From Bremia lactucae (lineage: Eukaryota > Oomycota > Peronosporomycetes > Peronosporales > Peronosporaceae), in contig NC_090610.1 of NCBI RefSeq assembly GCF_004359215.1, positions 9,722,011 to 9,786,010 of the forward strand: 64,000 nucleotides of DNA, read 5' to 3'. The notes under the pieces are model-generated. The model worked only from the letters and a program-made list of their open reading frames with translations. It searched no databases and had not been told where the DNA came from. A program made the translations under genes and the position numbers. Positions 53,620 through 64,000 of this stretch are shown here, one piece after another (within the stretch, counting starts at the first letter, position 1; each line of letters opens with the position of its first letter).

Positions 53620-54564
53620 TCTGATATCTATGTACGATAGATTGAAGGTAAATAATCCAAGGAGCAGGATTTCTGAAAGTTTGTTGTTGTGTTGAGATCT
53701 TCGATAAGATGGCGTTCAACTCCTGCAATAAATTGACTTCGGCTCTGTACATTGACGGGGCACGCTGCAGATGAACGTCGGTGTCCCGTTTGATGACAAC
53801 CACCGCCCGTCGGCTCCTTTCTCTTCCTGGAAGGCGCCCCTCCACGTAATCAAAGTTAAAAGGGTCTCGTCGCGTCGAGGTGATGTTGCTCGATCTTCCT
53901 CTCGTTTGAGTAACCTCTGGCTCTTCGAGGACTTGTGATGTTTGCTTATTTAAACAGCGTTGGTACCAATTGAAAAATCAAACGGAAAATTACCAATCGC
54001 CCAGAGATACCTATGATATCTTTTCCAGATCGTCCAAGACTGCCCCTTTCTGGGGTGAGGTAGGTTTCTGAAATGTCAGTAATACTTTGAAAATGACTGG
54101 CAAAGCGTCACCTGGGAGGCCTACATTTGGAGATCGTACTGAAGAAAGTTGATGAAGGTGCCAATGAACATCAAAATTACTCAATTCAAGTCTACTCTCG
54201 CTTGGGATGATCTGCCGCAACTCATGCTCGCCAGGTATCCCCAAGATGGTAGCGTACCTAGACGAAAATAACTTCGCGCCGGTTGCCATTGGACGTCAAC
54301 CTTTTTCCAGCTGTCATTGCGAAACTTTAGTGATTGGAAAGACACGTGGTAGAAAATGATATTACAATCAAATACATTCCGAAGAGCGTAATATGTGTTC
54401 TTTCGGTTGATATGCTAAAACCTATCACCACTTGGGGTCGGCTTTGCGACAGGTATAATATTCGTCTGCTGCTTCACCAGTTCTGTGGTGAAATCGATCG
54501 ACTCAACTAACTATCCGCTTGCAACTCCCGAACAAGAATTCTATCCTGCTTACGATGAACTCTT

Positions 54565-55270
54565 TCACGACATTGTGAGCACTTTCTCCGTGTGAAGTGA
54601 CTGTGCCGAACCAGACATGTTTGAACGAATTTTTCCTTGTGGGAATTGGTCCATGGCTTGGCTATATATACTCCTGTAGCGTGAAACTTTTAAAATTTTG
54701 TCGAACCCCGCGATTGCGTTTAAGAATACCACCACAACAAGGAATAGTTTAGAATTTGAATGAAAAATACTGACCACAAACAACGAATGGCAAGTTACCG
54801 ATCTCCAATCCTTGGAATTTCCACTCATCATATTTTCCAGTAAATGGGGATTGCATTTGACGACGACGTTATTTTCAGTGTGCCAAGTGCAAAAGAGGAA
54901 AGTTGCCATACGAACAAATATCTGCAAATCGTTCGGGAATGCAAGCTCTCGGTAACACAATAACAAATACTTTCGGTTAATGGTCGGCGTAAAATAGTCG
55001 TCGTAAAGAGCGATGGCATACGAGTCAGCATCCTCGTCCTTAATGAAAACGAAGACCGTCGATAACGTGGAATACAGCATGGTATCTCTTACAACGTGGA
55101 GCAAAGGAAATCTTGTCTTACTTGTTTTATAGGTGCAATCTAGGAACAAGACGTCGCAGTTCTTCCTTAAGAGTTCCGCATTCTTTGTATGAAAGAAGAA
55201 TGAATGTGTGATGCGTCCATTGGAATCTTTCTCGATATTTATATCAAACTAAAAGTCCGCGAAAGTGTCG
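54565..55270 (-). pseudogene. MULE-type transposase relic
   Basis: Minus-strand frames carry the MULE transposase core: THSFFFHTKNAELLRKNCDVLFLDCTYKT spread over two frames (55240-55110), then LLHVV, DADSYAIAL and LAFPN...FLFCTWHTENNVVVKC, the D...D and CTWH signatures of the family. A 90-codon minus frame at 54011-54289 may be part of its C-terminus. Several stops and shifts are present. No terminal inverted repeats were identified by eye. Confidence 0.7.
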
Positions 55271-57125
55271 AACAGCATATCCATCTAAGCTCGTCCATCG
55301 AGTTTCCTGATGCGTTATTTTGCTTCCGATTCCAGAGCTTCGCTTAGTGAATTCCAATTTCTGGCCTTGCTCTCGCATGATGGTTTGAACAAGCCTTACT
55401 TTCAAACCGGACTGAAAAAGCCGGCAATTTCCTCTCTTCAGACTTCAAAGTACGAGTGTAGCGGTCCTGGTGGTGGAACGTACGTGGCTATGCTCTTGGC
55501 ATGTAGCTGTAAAGGACCAGGTGCCGTCTGTAATTGGGAGGAGATTGTAAATGTGAACGTTTATTTTCTCGGTGAGCTCACTCAACCAGGACGCGTAGCT
55601 TTACTTTTGATTCCTATCCAACAAGACAGTCAATGAGTGCACTGCCTTTCGCCTTCTGAATCCATGTTTCTTGGACAAGTCGAAGACAGTTTCGATCTAC
55701 GCATTTACGATATGTTTACAATGAACAACTTGTCGTCCATCTCGTTGCTTGTATGAGGACATGTTGACTATTCCATAGCCATTAGCAGCAGTTACCACAT
55801 TAATATTTTCTCCTTTGGTCTTCCGCGCGGTATATTGTTCATTCTGCTGCTGCTCCATGTCCATGCCTCTGAGAGTTCTTCGGAAATCTAGCCCGATTTG
55901 TGTTGAATGTACAAATTTACGATAAAAATGGGTGGATTCGAATCTGCCATCTGTTTTTTAGACGTGTTTGTTTCAATGTAATTATGGTACGATCAGTTTG
56001 TTTCAGGAGTCATCGTGTGATGACTCCAATTTAATAACCGTACTGGTGGTGATGCTAAATTTTACCAACTGAAACGAAGTGACCGTAAAGATCACTTCGA
56101 AAGCAATGTTACTTTATAGACTCATGCTTTTGAAAAATATTTTTTTGACGAACTGTCGCTAGCTCGTTGCTTAGAGCTAAGACCCGTACGCTTGCCAATT
56201 GCTCAATCGCAATCTTCACTCGGTAAATCGAACGTTCGATGTAAGGCTGCTCGCTATCGTCTGTAAGTCATGACGACAGTAACGCTCATGAATCACGTCT
56301 TCCCGTAATCGCTGGAAGTTGCGATCTCTACGGCGACGGTTGGGTCCGATGATAAGTCAGACCGGAATTATCCTCTTCCCCATCCATTCATGGACTCGAT
56401 TGATTAGAAGCACTTTCTAGGCGAACCCTTCTTAGATCACCGCGAGATTAAAGGGTTTAACAAGACATCACGTTCGATGGCGAGGGTATCCACCCTTCCA
56501 TGGTAGTTGCGAACCTCGCTGTCAACTGCTGACTGATTGTTCCGGGTATCGTTGAACAGTATGACAAGGCCTATCTGATGATCCGCAAGTACCATCGAAA
56601 AAAAGCGGTTCGCGCTCTTGTGTAAGGATTACACATTATAAACCTGTTCGCACATCTCAGAACAGAGACATGTCCCCCGATGATTTTTTTCTAATTTGAC
56701 CCTTCCTAGGGGCATGAATTGCACCTTGAAAGCAGCAGGGACATTGTCATCGCCACGAGAGGTAAGGAAAACTTACCTCTATAAAAAATGGTGCAATTTA
56801 TAGCGTGCACCAATATGGACCTCTCTTGAGACTGGTCACATGCCAGAACCAGTCTGTCAAGCCAGTCCTTGCGGCCAATGCTTTGCCTATTCTATTTAAA
56901 TATTTCCAAGCCTAAAAACATATTTTTCCTTTGCACGCTTGAAAGTGTGGAATAAGGCACTTTCAAGCGTACAAAGGAATTCTTCGTTTTAAGCAATGAG
57001 GAATCTGTTTTCGTCCTTACCAGGGCGGTGAGCCCGGATGATTCATACAATGAAATCATGTATCGTTCTTTGATCATTCCAGACCAACGAATTGCGTTGC
57101 GCTCAGTGGGCAACCAAGGTTTTTT
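55271..57125. other. Degenerate repeat-rich stretch
   Basis: No intact gene. The 108-codon plus ORF at 55310-55636 has no family signal and lies antisense to the likely upstream part of the MULE relic. Short inverted repeats (CGAAGTGACCGTAAAGATCACTTCG near 56084; GCACTTTCAAGC and its complement near 56935-56960) hint at old mobile sequence. Confidence 0.4.
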
Positions 57126-58145
57126 TTAAGGCGCGACACGCAACATATTGTGGTCCCTCTCCCACTTGCTCAAGTTAGCTTTAGGTGGGTAGACGTGGAT
57201 GGCGTACCATTCGCAAAAAACGGTGTTTGTATTGTAGAAGCATGCACTGAATTGTTGATGGCAAATTCTGCTATCGAAAACAATTAACTTCAACTCGTAA
57301 AATGGGACGTATCCGCGTAATATTTCTTCGAGGATACAATTTGCATATTTCGTCTGAACATCGGTTTCCGGATAGTCAGAAGCTGACATGTAGTTGAGTT
57401 CCAAGTGACTTGAAATCATATCGCCAAAAATCCGCTGTGGACCTGGTGTCTCGATCTGAGACCAATTCACGGGGTAACCCATGGAGATTAAATATCGTGT
57501 CAGCAAAGATACGAGCACAGCCTTTGCTGTGATCGACTTTAGAACTGATGCAACATGTCTCATCTTGCTGAAACGATCAATAAATACAAGAATACGAATA
57601 TTCTTGTGATAAATTCCGAACGAAGTCCATATTTAAGGACTCTCAACACTCTTTCAGAACAGGCAGAGGTTGTAGGAGCACGAAATGAAGCACTAGGCTT
57701 CACCCTTTGATACAACTTGCTAGCACGTAAGGACTTGCGAATAAATTCTTACTAGCGTGGCCAGTAGAAACAGCGACTATCGTGGGTAAAGTTCTCTCAC
57801 GTCCACGATGCCCACTTATTAATGCATCGTGACACTCATACATGATGTGTAAACGCAAATTCTTATGGGTGGGGATGACGATAGTGTGTGTGTCGCCAGA
57901 AATGACCGTGCAATACAGTAAACCGTTGCGTTTTTTTTGAGTCAATCTATTGAAGATACTATTTCGACAATCCTAGTAAGGATTATTGTAATAAATTTCT
58001 AAGGGGATCCATCAAACGTTTGACCAATAACTTCTGAAAGGCTCTTCATGCGACGTCAAGTAATGTTGACGATGGACCACTTATTGTTGCACCGGTGGGC
58101 TTATGCTCACTGTTGACTTGCGCAGCCAGCTCAAAATTGGCCGGT
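57126..58145 (-). pseudogene. Ty3/Gypsy integrase relic (second family)
   Basis: Minus strand: an H2C2-type zinc region (NGLLYCTVISGDTHTIVIPTH, HIMYECHDALISGHRG, 57945-57800), a gap with decayed core, then a late-core piece (MRHVASVLKSITAKAVLV, 57563-57500) and a linker. A parallel, independently decayed copy occupies 60230-60930. At about 58145 the homology switches abruptly to a plus-strand gag-PR segment. Confidence 0.65.
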
Positions 58146-59790
58146 CGAACTTTTGCTAAAAATAACGGAGGACGAGGATCAAGCGCCGTTACGAAATTGC
58201 AACGGCGAGGCAGATTGTCAAAAACGGTTGGGGTCAGAAAGCGCGGAGCGTCCTACTGATCCAGCAATGCAAAAAAAAAAAGCAGGCCTTTTGACAAAGT
58301 TGCTCCTCACACGCAAACATTGTGTGTAACTGTCTCAGGTGATGGGGTTGACCTCATCACATCGAAAATTAAAGTGTCAAATAAATTGCCACTAAAGCAT
58401 CTAGCGCGTCGACCAATTACATTCGATGCCAATTATTAGAAGATTGCAGGCTCAAATATGTTGAGCGCGATATACTTTTAGCAATGATGACTTTGCGCCT
58501 AGCAACAGGCGCATCTGAAAATTAAAGAAACTTGTAGCTGGTATCCAATTCAGATTAAAAGATTAGCAGTACGACGATGGATTTATCGTTCTGGATTTGG
58601 AATTTGTTATGTCATCTTTAGATTACCATGGCTCACAAAGAAGGAGCTATGCATAAAGTAACAAAGTCAAGCAGTGACGAAGTCTGCCTCTCATTCACCA
58701 GATGGCAATCTGTTGAGACACTTGGAGCGTTCACAAGCGTGTGGATGTCCGTCGAGTGAGTGCGATGGCCTCATTTTTGGTACGATCGTTAGTAAGACTG
58801 CATAAGACTTCCATGTGCCAGAAATCAGTGGTAATGTGTCCAAGTACCTTTGAAAAAGAGTTGTAAAGAGGAAACTGAAACATTGAATGTCTTAGTAAAC
58901 ATGGCTCAAGCGTAGGCGCTAATACGCTTGATCTAATAGCGCCTCCAGAGTTTACTCTGTTGCCATCGCTAGAGCCGAAACGGTTCTTGCGTGATCTGCG
59001 CAGAGGCAAAGTCAAACAGATGTGTACTTTTCACAGATGACAAGTATGTCGCCGATATACGGTCGGCAAATGGATTTCCAGAGAACGAACGGGTTCTCAG
59101 CAGCTCGTCGATGGACAAAATCGTGGAAGCCTCTGGATACATTTCCTTTAAGTAGAGATTTGATCCGTACCATGCGAGTTTCCTCAGCATACAGTCGCTC
59201 GAGACGAGGTTCGAAATACTACGTGAAGCGGTGGCCACTGCCTCGTGAACAAGTACTAGCGATCGACAAGGTCTTTGCCGATTGCTTAGCAGCGGACCAT
59301 GTGAATGAGTCAACCTCCCGTCATTGCTCTTTGGCCTGTTGTGTGCAAAATACCACAGGAGGATGGCGGATTGTGTATGCATTCAACAAGTTTTATGCTG
59401 CAACGGTACCGGCTCAAACGCCGATACCACAAAAGCACGTAATCATTGATGGTATGTCAACGAGTAATATATTGCGTCCATGGATCTGATGGATGGATTT
59501 TATCAGGTCCCCATGCATGAACACGACATTACGCTTGCAGCATTGAGTACCCCAAGCAGAATGCTTTGGGGGTGGTTAGTTTAACCACAGGGGCTAAGTA
59601 ATCCCACTGCAACATTCAGCAAATGTGTTACCATCTCTTGAGATTGGTGCGAGAATTCGCACCATTTATGTTGATGACATTTCTTTCATGGCCAAGCCAT
59701 GATCGGAGAAACGGGCCGATATACTTGGGCATTATTTAATGACTGCCCACATTTGTCACTACATGTTAAGGTATATTTACCGTTGACAAT
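58146..59790 (+). pseudogene. Ty3/Gypsy gag end, protease and RT relic, plus strand (second family)
   Basis: The plus strand is homologous to the minus-strand element at 61370-64000: a GGRGSSAV...QRRGR gag tail (58165-58215), a protease end near 58610-58660 (LPWLTKKEL-like), then RT blocks KYYVKRWPLPREQV and GGWRIVYAFNKFYAATVPAQ (59215-59420), MDLMDGFYQVPMHE (59480-59520) and IYVDDISF (about 59665). Stops and shifts occur throughout. It forms a large imperfect inverted repeat with the minus-strand element. Confidence 0.75.
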
Positions 59791-60229
59791 GGGTATAGAT
59801 CACTAACTTCAAATGAAAGGATGCTTGCTCTTCCATTTTTGTCAAAGTTCCGTTTTTGTCGGTCCACCGCATGGGCAACGGCATCCTGCACGAATCGGGT
59901 CACTGCTTCTGAGCCAGAAGGAATTCTTCTGCTGCCTCGGTTTTATTTTTGTTTTTAGTGCGCCCGATACGCACTGCGAAATATTTCTCTCCTATTTTGT
60001 GAAAGCACCATTGTTCTGATATTATTGTTTTCTATGCTGAATATATCACCATCATTGTTATTAAAAGTAGCAGTAGCCTTATCGCTATTTTGAGTTTGTG
60101 CTCTTTACTGTTAATTGAATCAACATTGATTATTCTCGCATTGACTGTTGAGTCAACGCATGACGAGCAAGAGCTAAAATATTTTTGCTCGAGCGAGTCC
60201 CAGCCCATCCTCCGTATAGAAGTTACTCT
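59791..60229. other. Spacer between inverted Ty3/Gypsy relics
   Basis: About 440 bases without a coding match. It could contain LTR sequence, but no TG...CA borders with duplicated target were found. Confidence 0.35.
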
Positions 60230-60935
60230 TACTTAAGGTGGGTATACATGGGTAGAGCCTTTCACGAAAAAATGGTGTACGCTTTCTTAATGCATACACC
60301 GAATTCTTGATGGCAAATTTGCCAACGCAACTCGCCTCAACTCGTAAGGGACTGGACGTATCCGCGACGTATCACTTCAGCGATACGTTTGAAACGTTCT
60401 GTCTGACCATCTGTTTTAGATGGTCCAAAGTTGACATATTCAACTATGTTCCAACTGATTTTGAATGCAGATTGACGAAACTCCGCAGTGTATAGGAAAT
60501 CTCGTTCTGAGATCAGTTTAGGGGGTAGCCGATGCTAATCGCGAAGTAGGTCTCGTTGGAGATAGAGGCGCAACTTAACTTTTTCAGTTTAGGGGGGTAG
60601 CCGATGCTCCTACATGATGCGCAAACGCAAACAATTATGGGTGGGGATGGTGACACGAAGTGTGTCGCCAGTCCTGGCTGTGTAATTCAGTGAACCCTTA
60701 CGTGTGGTGTATTGATCCGTTGAGGATCAATACAAATTCGAGGATTGTTGTGATGGAATTTTAAGATGATTCATCAATCTTTTAAGATCATTATATCTTC
60801 TTGACAGATCTTTTGACGTCGTCAAGTAATGTTGACGACGAAACATTTACTGTAGCAACAGTGGGCTCATGATCACTGTTGTTATGCGCAACCGGCTCAA
60901 ATCGGGCCGGCGCGAAAGGGCGTAAGCGACGACAT
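60230..60935 (-). pseudogene. Ty3/Gypsy integrase relic, second copy (second family)
   Basis: Aligns in the same orientation with 57126-58145: shared ATGGCAAATT...CAACTCGTAA, GTATCCGCG, TGGGTGGGGATG..., GTCAAGTAATGTTGACGA and GTGGGCTCATG...CACTGTTG blocks. Read on the minus strand it covers the integrase zinc region and linker of the element that continues to the right. Confidence 0.6.
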
Positions 60936-63900
60936 TAAGTCGTCCTGGTTTATATATTACATGGAGAAGTTGTACTCGCGAAGGACGACAACCATCTCGC
61001 CATTCTTTGCGCGAGGTGTGGACTGTTTACGGCCGTGCGTAAAGACGCATGGTCCGTGAATGAGATAGACCCTAAACTTAGCCAGTGCATATTTTTAAGG
61101 CAAGGTGTTCCTTTTCATTCACTGAATTGTTGCCTTCAGCTGGTTGAAGCTGACGCGATTGATAACAGACGACGCACAACCGATTGCAAAATCACTGGCG
61201 TCACCGACCACATGAAATGGTCGGTCTTGGTTCGCAATCGCCAGGTTTGGCGATTGCATCAACCTTTTCTTGGTAACCTCAAAAAAATGTTACAGTCAGC
61301 GTTTCATGAGCACTTTACACTTTTTCAAAAAAGAAGAAAGATATACTGTCATTTCGGCATAATTGTGTTAGTACTTGTGCAGGTACGCTGCTAAACCGAG
61401 AAACTTTCTTAGTCCCTTTACATCGACTAGCACAGGCCAATCGGTGATCGCCTCGATCTTTTCTGGATCCGGGCGTACACCGTGTTTACCCACGATGCAC
61501 TCAAGAAGTGGTATTTTGCTTGCAGCGAATATGCCCTTCTTGATATTTGCATACAACTTGTGCATACGCATAAGGTTAAGAACCTTTTGACGTGGGTACG
61601 ATGTACTTCAACATCTGACTTTCCATTTATGGCTCTGCTATGAACGAAGACATCATTAAAATAAATATGTGCGAAATCCCGCACCGATCTGAACAGATTG
61701 GGACCCCATCTGTTACATGTCGCAGGGGCATTACTAAGCCCCTGTGGCATGGCTAGCCACTCCCATAGCATACCGCTTGGGGTGCTTACTACTGTGAACG
61801 TAATATCTTGTAGTCGAAATATCATGTCGATAAAGACACGAGGACAGCCTTCAGTTGTGATCGACTTCGGGACTGTAGCACGATAGACCATCATGCTAAA
61901 ACGATCAACAAACACAAGAATATTAGTATTCTTGTGCTCGGCTTCGGGGATATCGAAAACGTAGTCCATAGAAATGGACTGCCAGCACTCTGCCGGAACA
62001 GGCAGAGGTTGAAACGGAGCACGGGATAAAAAATCTACCTTTCACGTTGACAAAATTCGCAAATACGTATGTATGTACTTGCGGACGAGTTCATGCTGGC
62101 GAGGCCAGTAGAAACTGCGGGCTATCATGAGGTAATTCTTCTGACGTTCACGATGCCCACTTATTGGTACCCACGCATAAGGGTCTGATAGAATCTATCC
62201 ATCAGGTCCATTGACGAAAATATAGTACTCTTTGACATGCCATCAATGATTACGTGTTTTCATGGTATCGACGTGTGAGCCGGTAGAGTTACAGCGTTCA
62301 GTTCAATAAATGCATGCACTATCCGTCATTCTCCTTTTATTTTACGCGTACAGAAGGTCGAAGAACTATGTGGGGAAGTTGGTTCCTTATATTGCCCGCT
62401 GCTAAGTGTTAGGCAAAGAATTTGTCGATCGCTATTACATGTTCGCGAGGCAATGTCCATTGCTTCAAGACACAGTGCTTCGAACCTGGGGTAAGGTCGA
62501 TTTCATGTCGAGTGCCTTTAGCCTTAGGTAAGTCGCACGGTAGTTATTCAGGAAAGACGCCTTTGAAGTCTATCAAATCCTTGTATAAAGGATTTGTGTT
62601 CAAAGATGTCCAAGATTGGGACGTAAAACGCTCAATCCGTGTCTTCTCATCGAAGACACTTCCGTCCACCGATGAGCTGCTGAGAACCCGTTTGTTCCCA
62701 GGAAATACTATTGCCGCGACCGAATATTGGCCACGTACTTGTCATCTGTGACAATTACACAGATCTGCTTGACTCTGCCACTACGCAAGAACCGTTTCGG
62801 TTTTTGCGTTAGACTATGAGTTATCTCCGAAGTTAGCTTCAGAGGCGCTACAAGATCAAGTGTATAAGTGCCTACACTTGATCCATTGTTTACTAAAACA
62901 TTGATTGTATCAGTTGCTTTTTTGGAACTTATTCCAAAGGTACCTGGGAACATTTGACCACAGGTTTTCGGGGACTTATTGCCACAGATATTACTTAAAA
63001 GGTATCCTCCCTAGCTGCTTCTAGCCGTGGTTGCACGGATCCTCTACGATCGGCTCTCTAGGCGATCTAGGAGTTTCGCACTTTTTCTGATAGACTGGCA
63101 TTTTAAACCTTCTTGGATGTTGCTTTCTAAGCACTATGTCCACGTCCCAATGTTGGAACTTCAGCGCTGCTTATATTTGTGCACAGCCGTCAGAATCTAA
63201 TTCCACAATGTGTTGGGTATCGCACTGAGGTCTTGTGCAGTCATGCTAGCGACCAAACCACAAGTGAGGCAATCGCACTCACTCGTAGGACATCCATACG
63301 CTTGTGAACGCTCCAAGACGTTCATCAGTTTACCATTTGATGAACAAGAGACAGGCATCGTCACGGCTTGATGCTGCCAATTTATACATGGCTCGTACTT
63401 TCTGAGCCATGGTAATCCAAGGATGACATCAAATTTGTCATCCAAATCTAGTACAATCGAATCATCATCGTAATATCTACCCTTCAACGTGTATTGAATA
63501 CCAACTACACATATTTTTGGGTGTCCCAGATGTGCCTGCTGCTAAGCGCACTGTCATCCTCGTTACAGGGACATAGCGCTCAATAAATTTGAGCTGCGAT
63601 CTTCAAGCGATTGCTTCTCATAAATTATTTGACGCACCGCAATCGACTAGGGACTTTAGTGGCAACTTATTTGACACTTTTATTTTCAGGGTGATGAGGT
63701 AGACCTCATCCACTCGGGCAGTTACACGCAATGTTTGTGAGTGAGGAGAAACTTTCGTCAGAAGACCTGCAAATTGTTTTGACATTGCTGGATCAGTAGG
63801 GCGCTCCGCATCTACTGACCTTGACCGTTTTCTTACGATCTGCCTCGCCGTTGCGATTTCGGAACAGCGTCGGATCCGCGTCCTCCGCTCTTTCTAGCGA

Positions 63901-64000
63901 AAGGTCGGTCTTTTCGCTCAGTGCTTATAGGCATTGGCCGTGGGGCACTACACTCATTGGCGTAGTGGCCTATTTTCTTACATCGATTACATTTCTATAA
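60936..64000 (-). mobile_element. Ty3/Gypsy element, minus strand, runs off the right edge (second family)
   Basis: Minus-strand order from the right: gag zinc knuckle CNRCKKIGHYANEC (CX2CX4HX4C, about 63990-63945), protease with LVDCGASNNL (DSGAS variant, about 63655) and FDVILGLPWLRKYEPCINW (about 63440-63385), RT N-half ending DLMDRFYQ near 62200, an integrase segment (61813-62195) inside RT, RT C-half with AMPQGLSNAPATC and YFNDVFV (YXDD changed to YFND), a thumb block GVRPDPEKIEAITDWPV (about 61480), then RNase H remnants (QRMARW near 61020). The Asp-to-Asn change in the YXDD box and several shifts show it is dead. Confidence 0.8.

Noticed and set aside
59813..60495. Plus ORFs of 60-70 codons between the inverted Gypsy relics
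   Set aside because: No domain; partly antisense to the integrase relic.
1..64000. CRISPR arrays, bacterial operons, ribosome-binding sites
   Set aside because: The window is eukaryotic (GT-AG introns, eukaryotic families). No regular spacer-repeat array was seen.

Overview
This window is nuclear DNA from an oomycete, most likely a Phytophthora or downy mildew relative (Peronosporaceae). The evidence is a myosin motor fused to ankyrin repeats and a C-terminal FYVE finger (an architecture known from oomycetes), compact genes with few short GT-AG introns (about 50-90 bp), very short divergent intergenic spacers, and gene-poor blocks of decayed Ty3/Gypsy LTR retrotransposons. I cannot name the species from sequence alone. 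One run of exactly 100 N (35681-35780) marks a scaffold gap.

Layout. 1-12771 is a retrotransposon block: two Ty3/Gypsy copies lie in tandem and share a central LTR (LTRs at 5484-6010 and 12241-12771). Element 1 lacks reverse transcriptase/RNase H and carries an inverted integrase. Element 2 keeps gag, protease, RT and RNase H but has lost the integrase core. Between the chromodomain-like end of pol and the LTR, both carry a block with long antisense reading frames. 14.5-52.9 kb is a gene-rich island: myosin-ANK-FYVE, a Sel1-repeat protein, a membrane-anchored EEP-family hydrolase with three decayed relatives nearby, a small acidic protein, a TMEM209-like protein, an SRR1-like protein, a CaMK-type kinase, a KEA/TMCO3-type cation/H+ antiporter, a small two-TM protein, a TTC1-like TPR protein, a WDR5-like protein, PWP2, the Pol III subunit RPC6, a broken C2H2 zinc-finger gene, a membrane-anchored acid-phosphatase-like protein, a RIX1/PELP1-like protein, a NIPA-type Mg2+ transporter, a MAK/ICK-type kinase and a Tim10-type chaperone. 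53.1-64.0 kb is a second transposon block: a solo LTR with a perfect 5-bp target duplication, a MULE transposase relic, and rearranged fragments of another Ty3/Gypsy family in both orientations.

How the genes relate. Several neighbours are head-to-head with 90-190 bp between start codons (antiporter/two-TM protein, TTC1/WDR5, PWP2/RPC6, NIPA/MAK kinase), so shared promoters are likely. PWP2 (small-subunit processome), RPC6 (Pol III) and RIX1/PELP1 (60S maturation) are three ribosome or Pol III genes within 11 kb, the first two on one divergent promoter. The rest are unrelated housekeeping and signalling genes.

I found no clearly new system. The best candidates for something undescribed are the antisense reading frames in the Ty3/Gypsy 3' region, the integrase segment lodged inside an RT gene, and the decaying EEP gene cluster.
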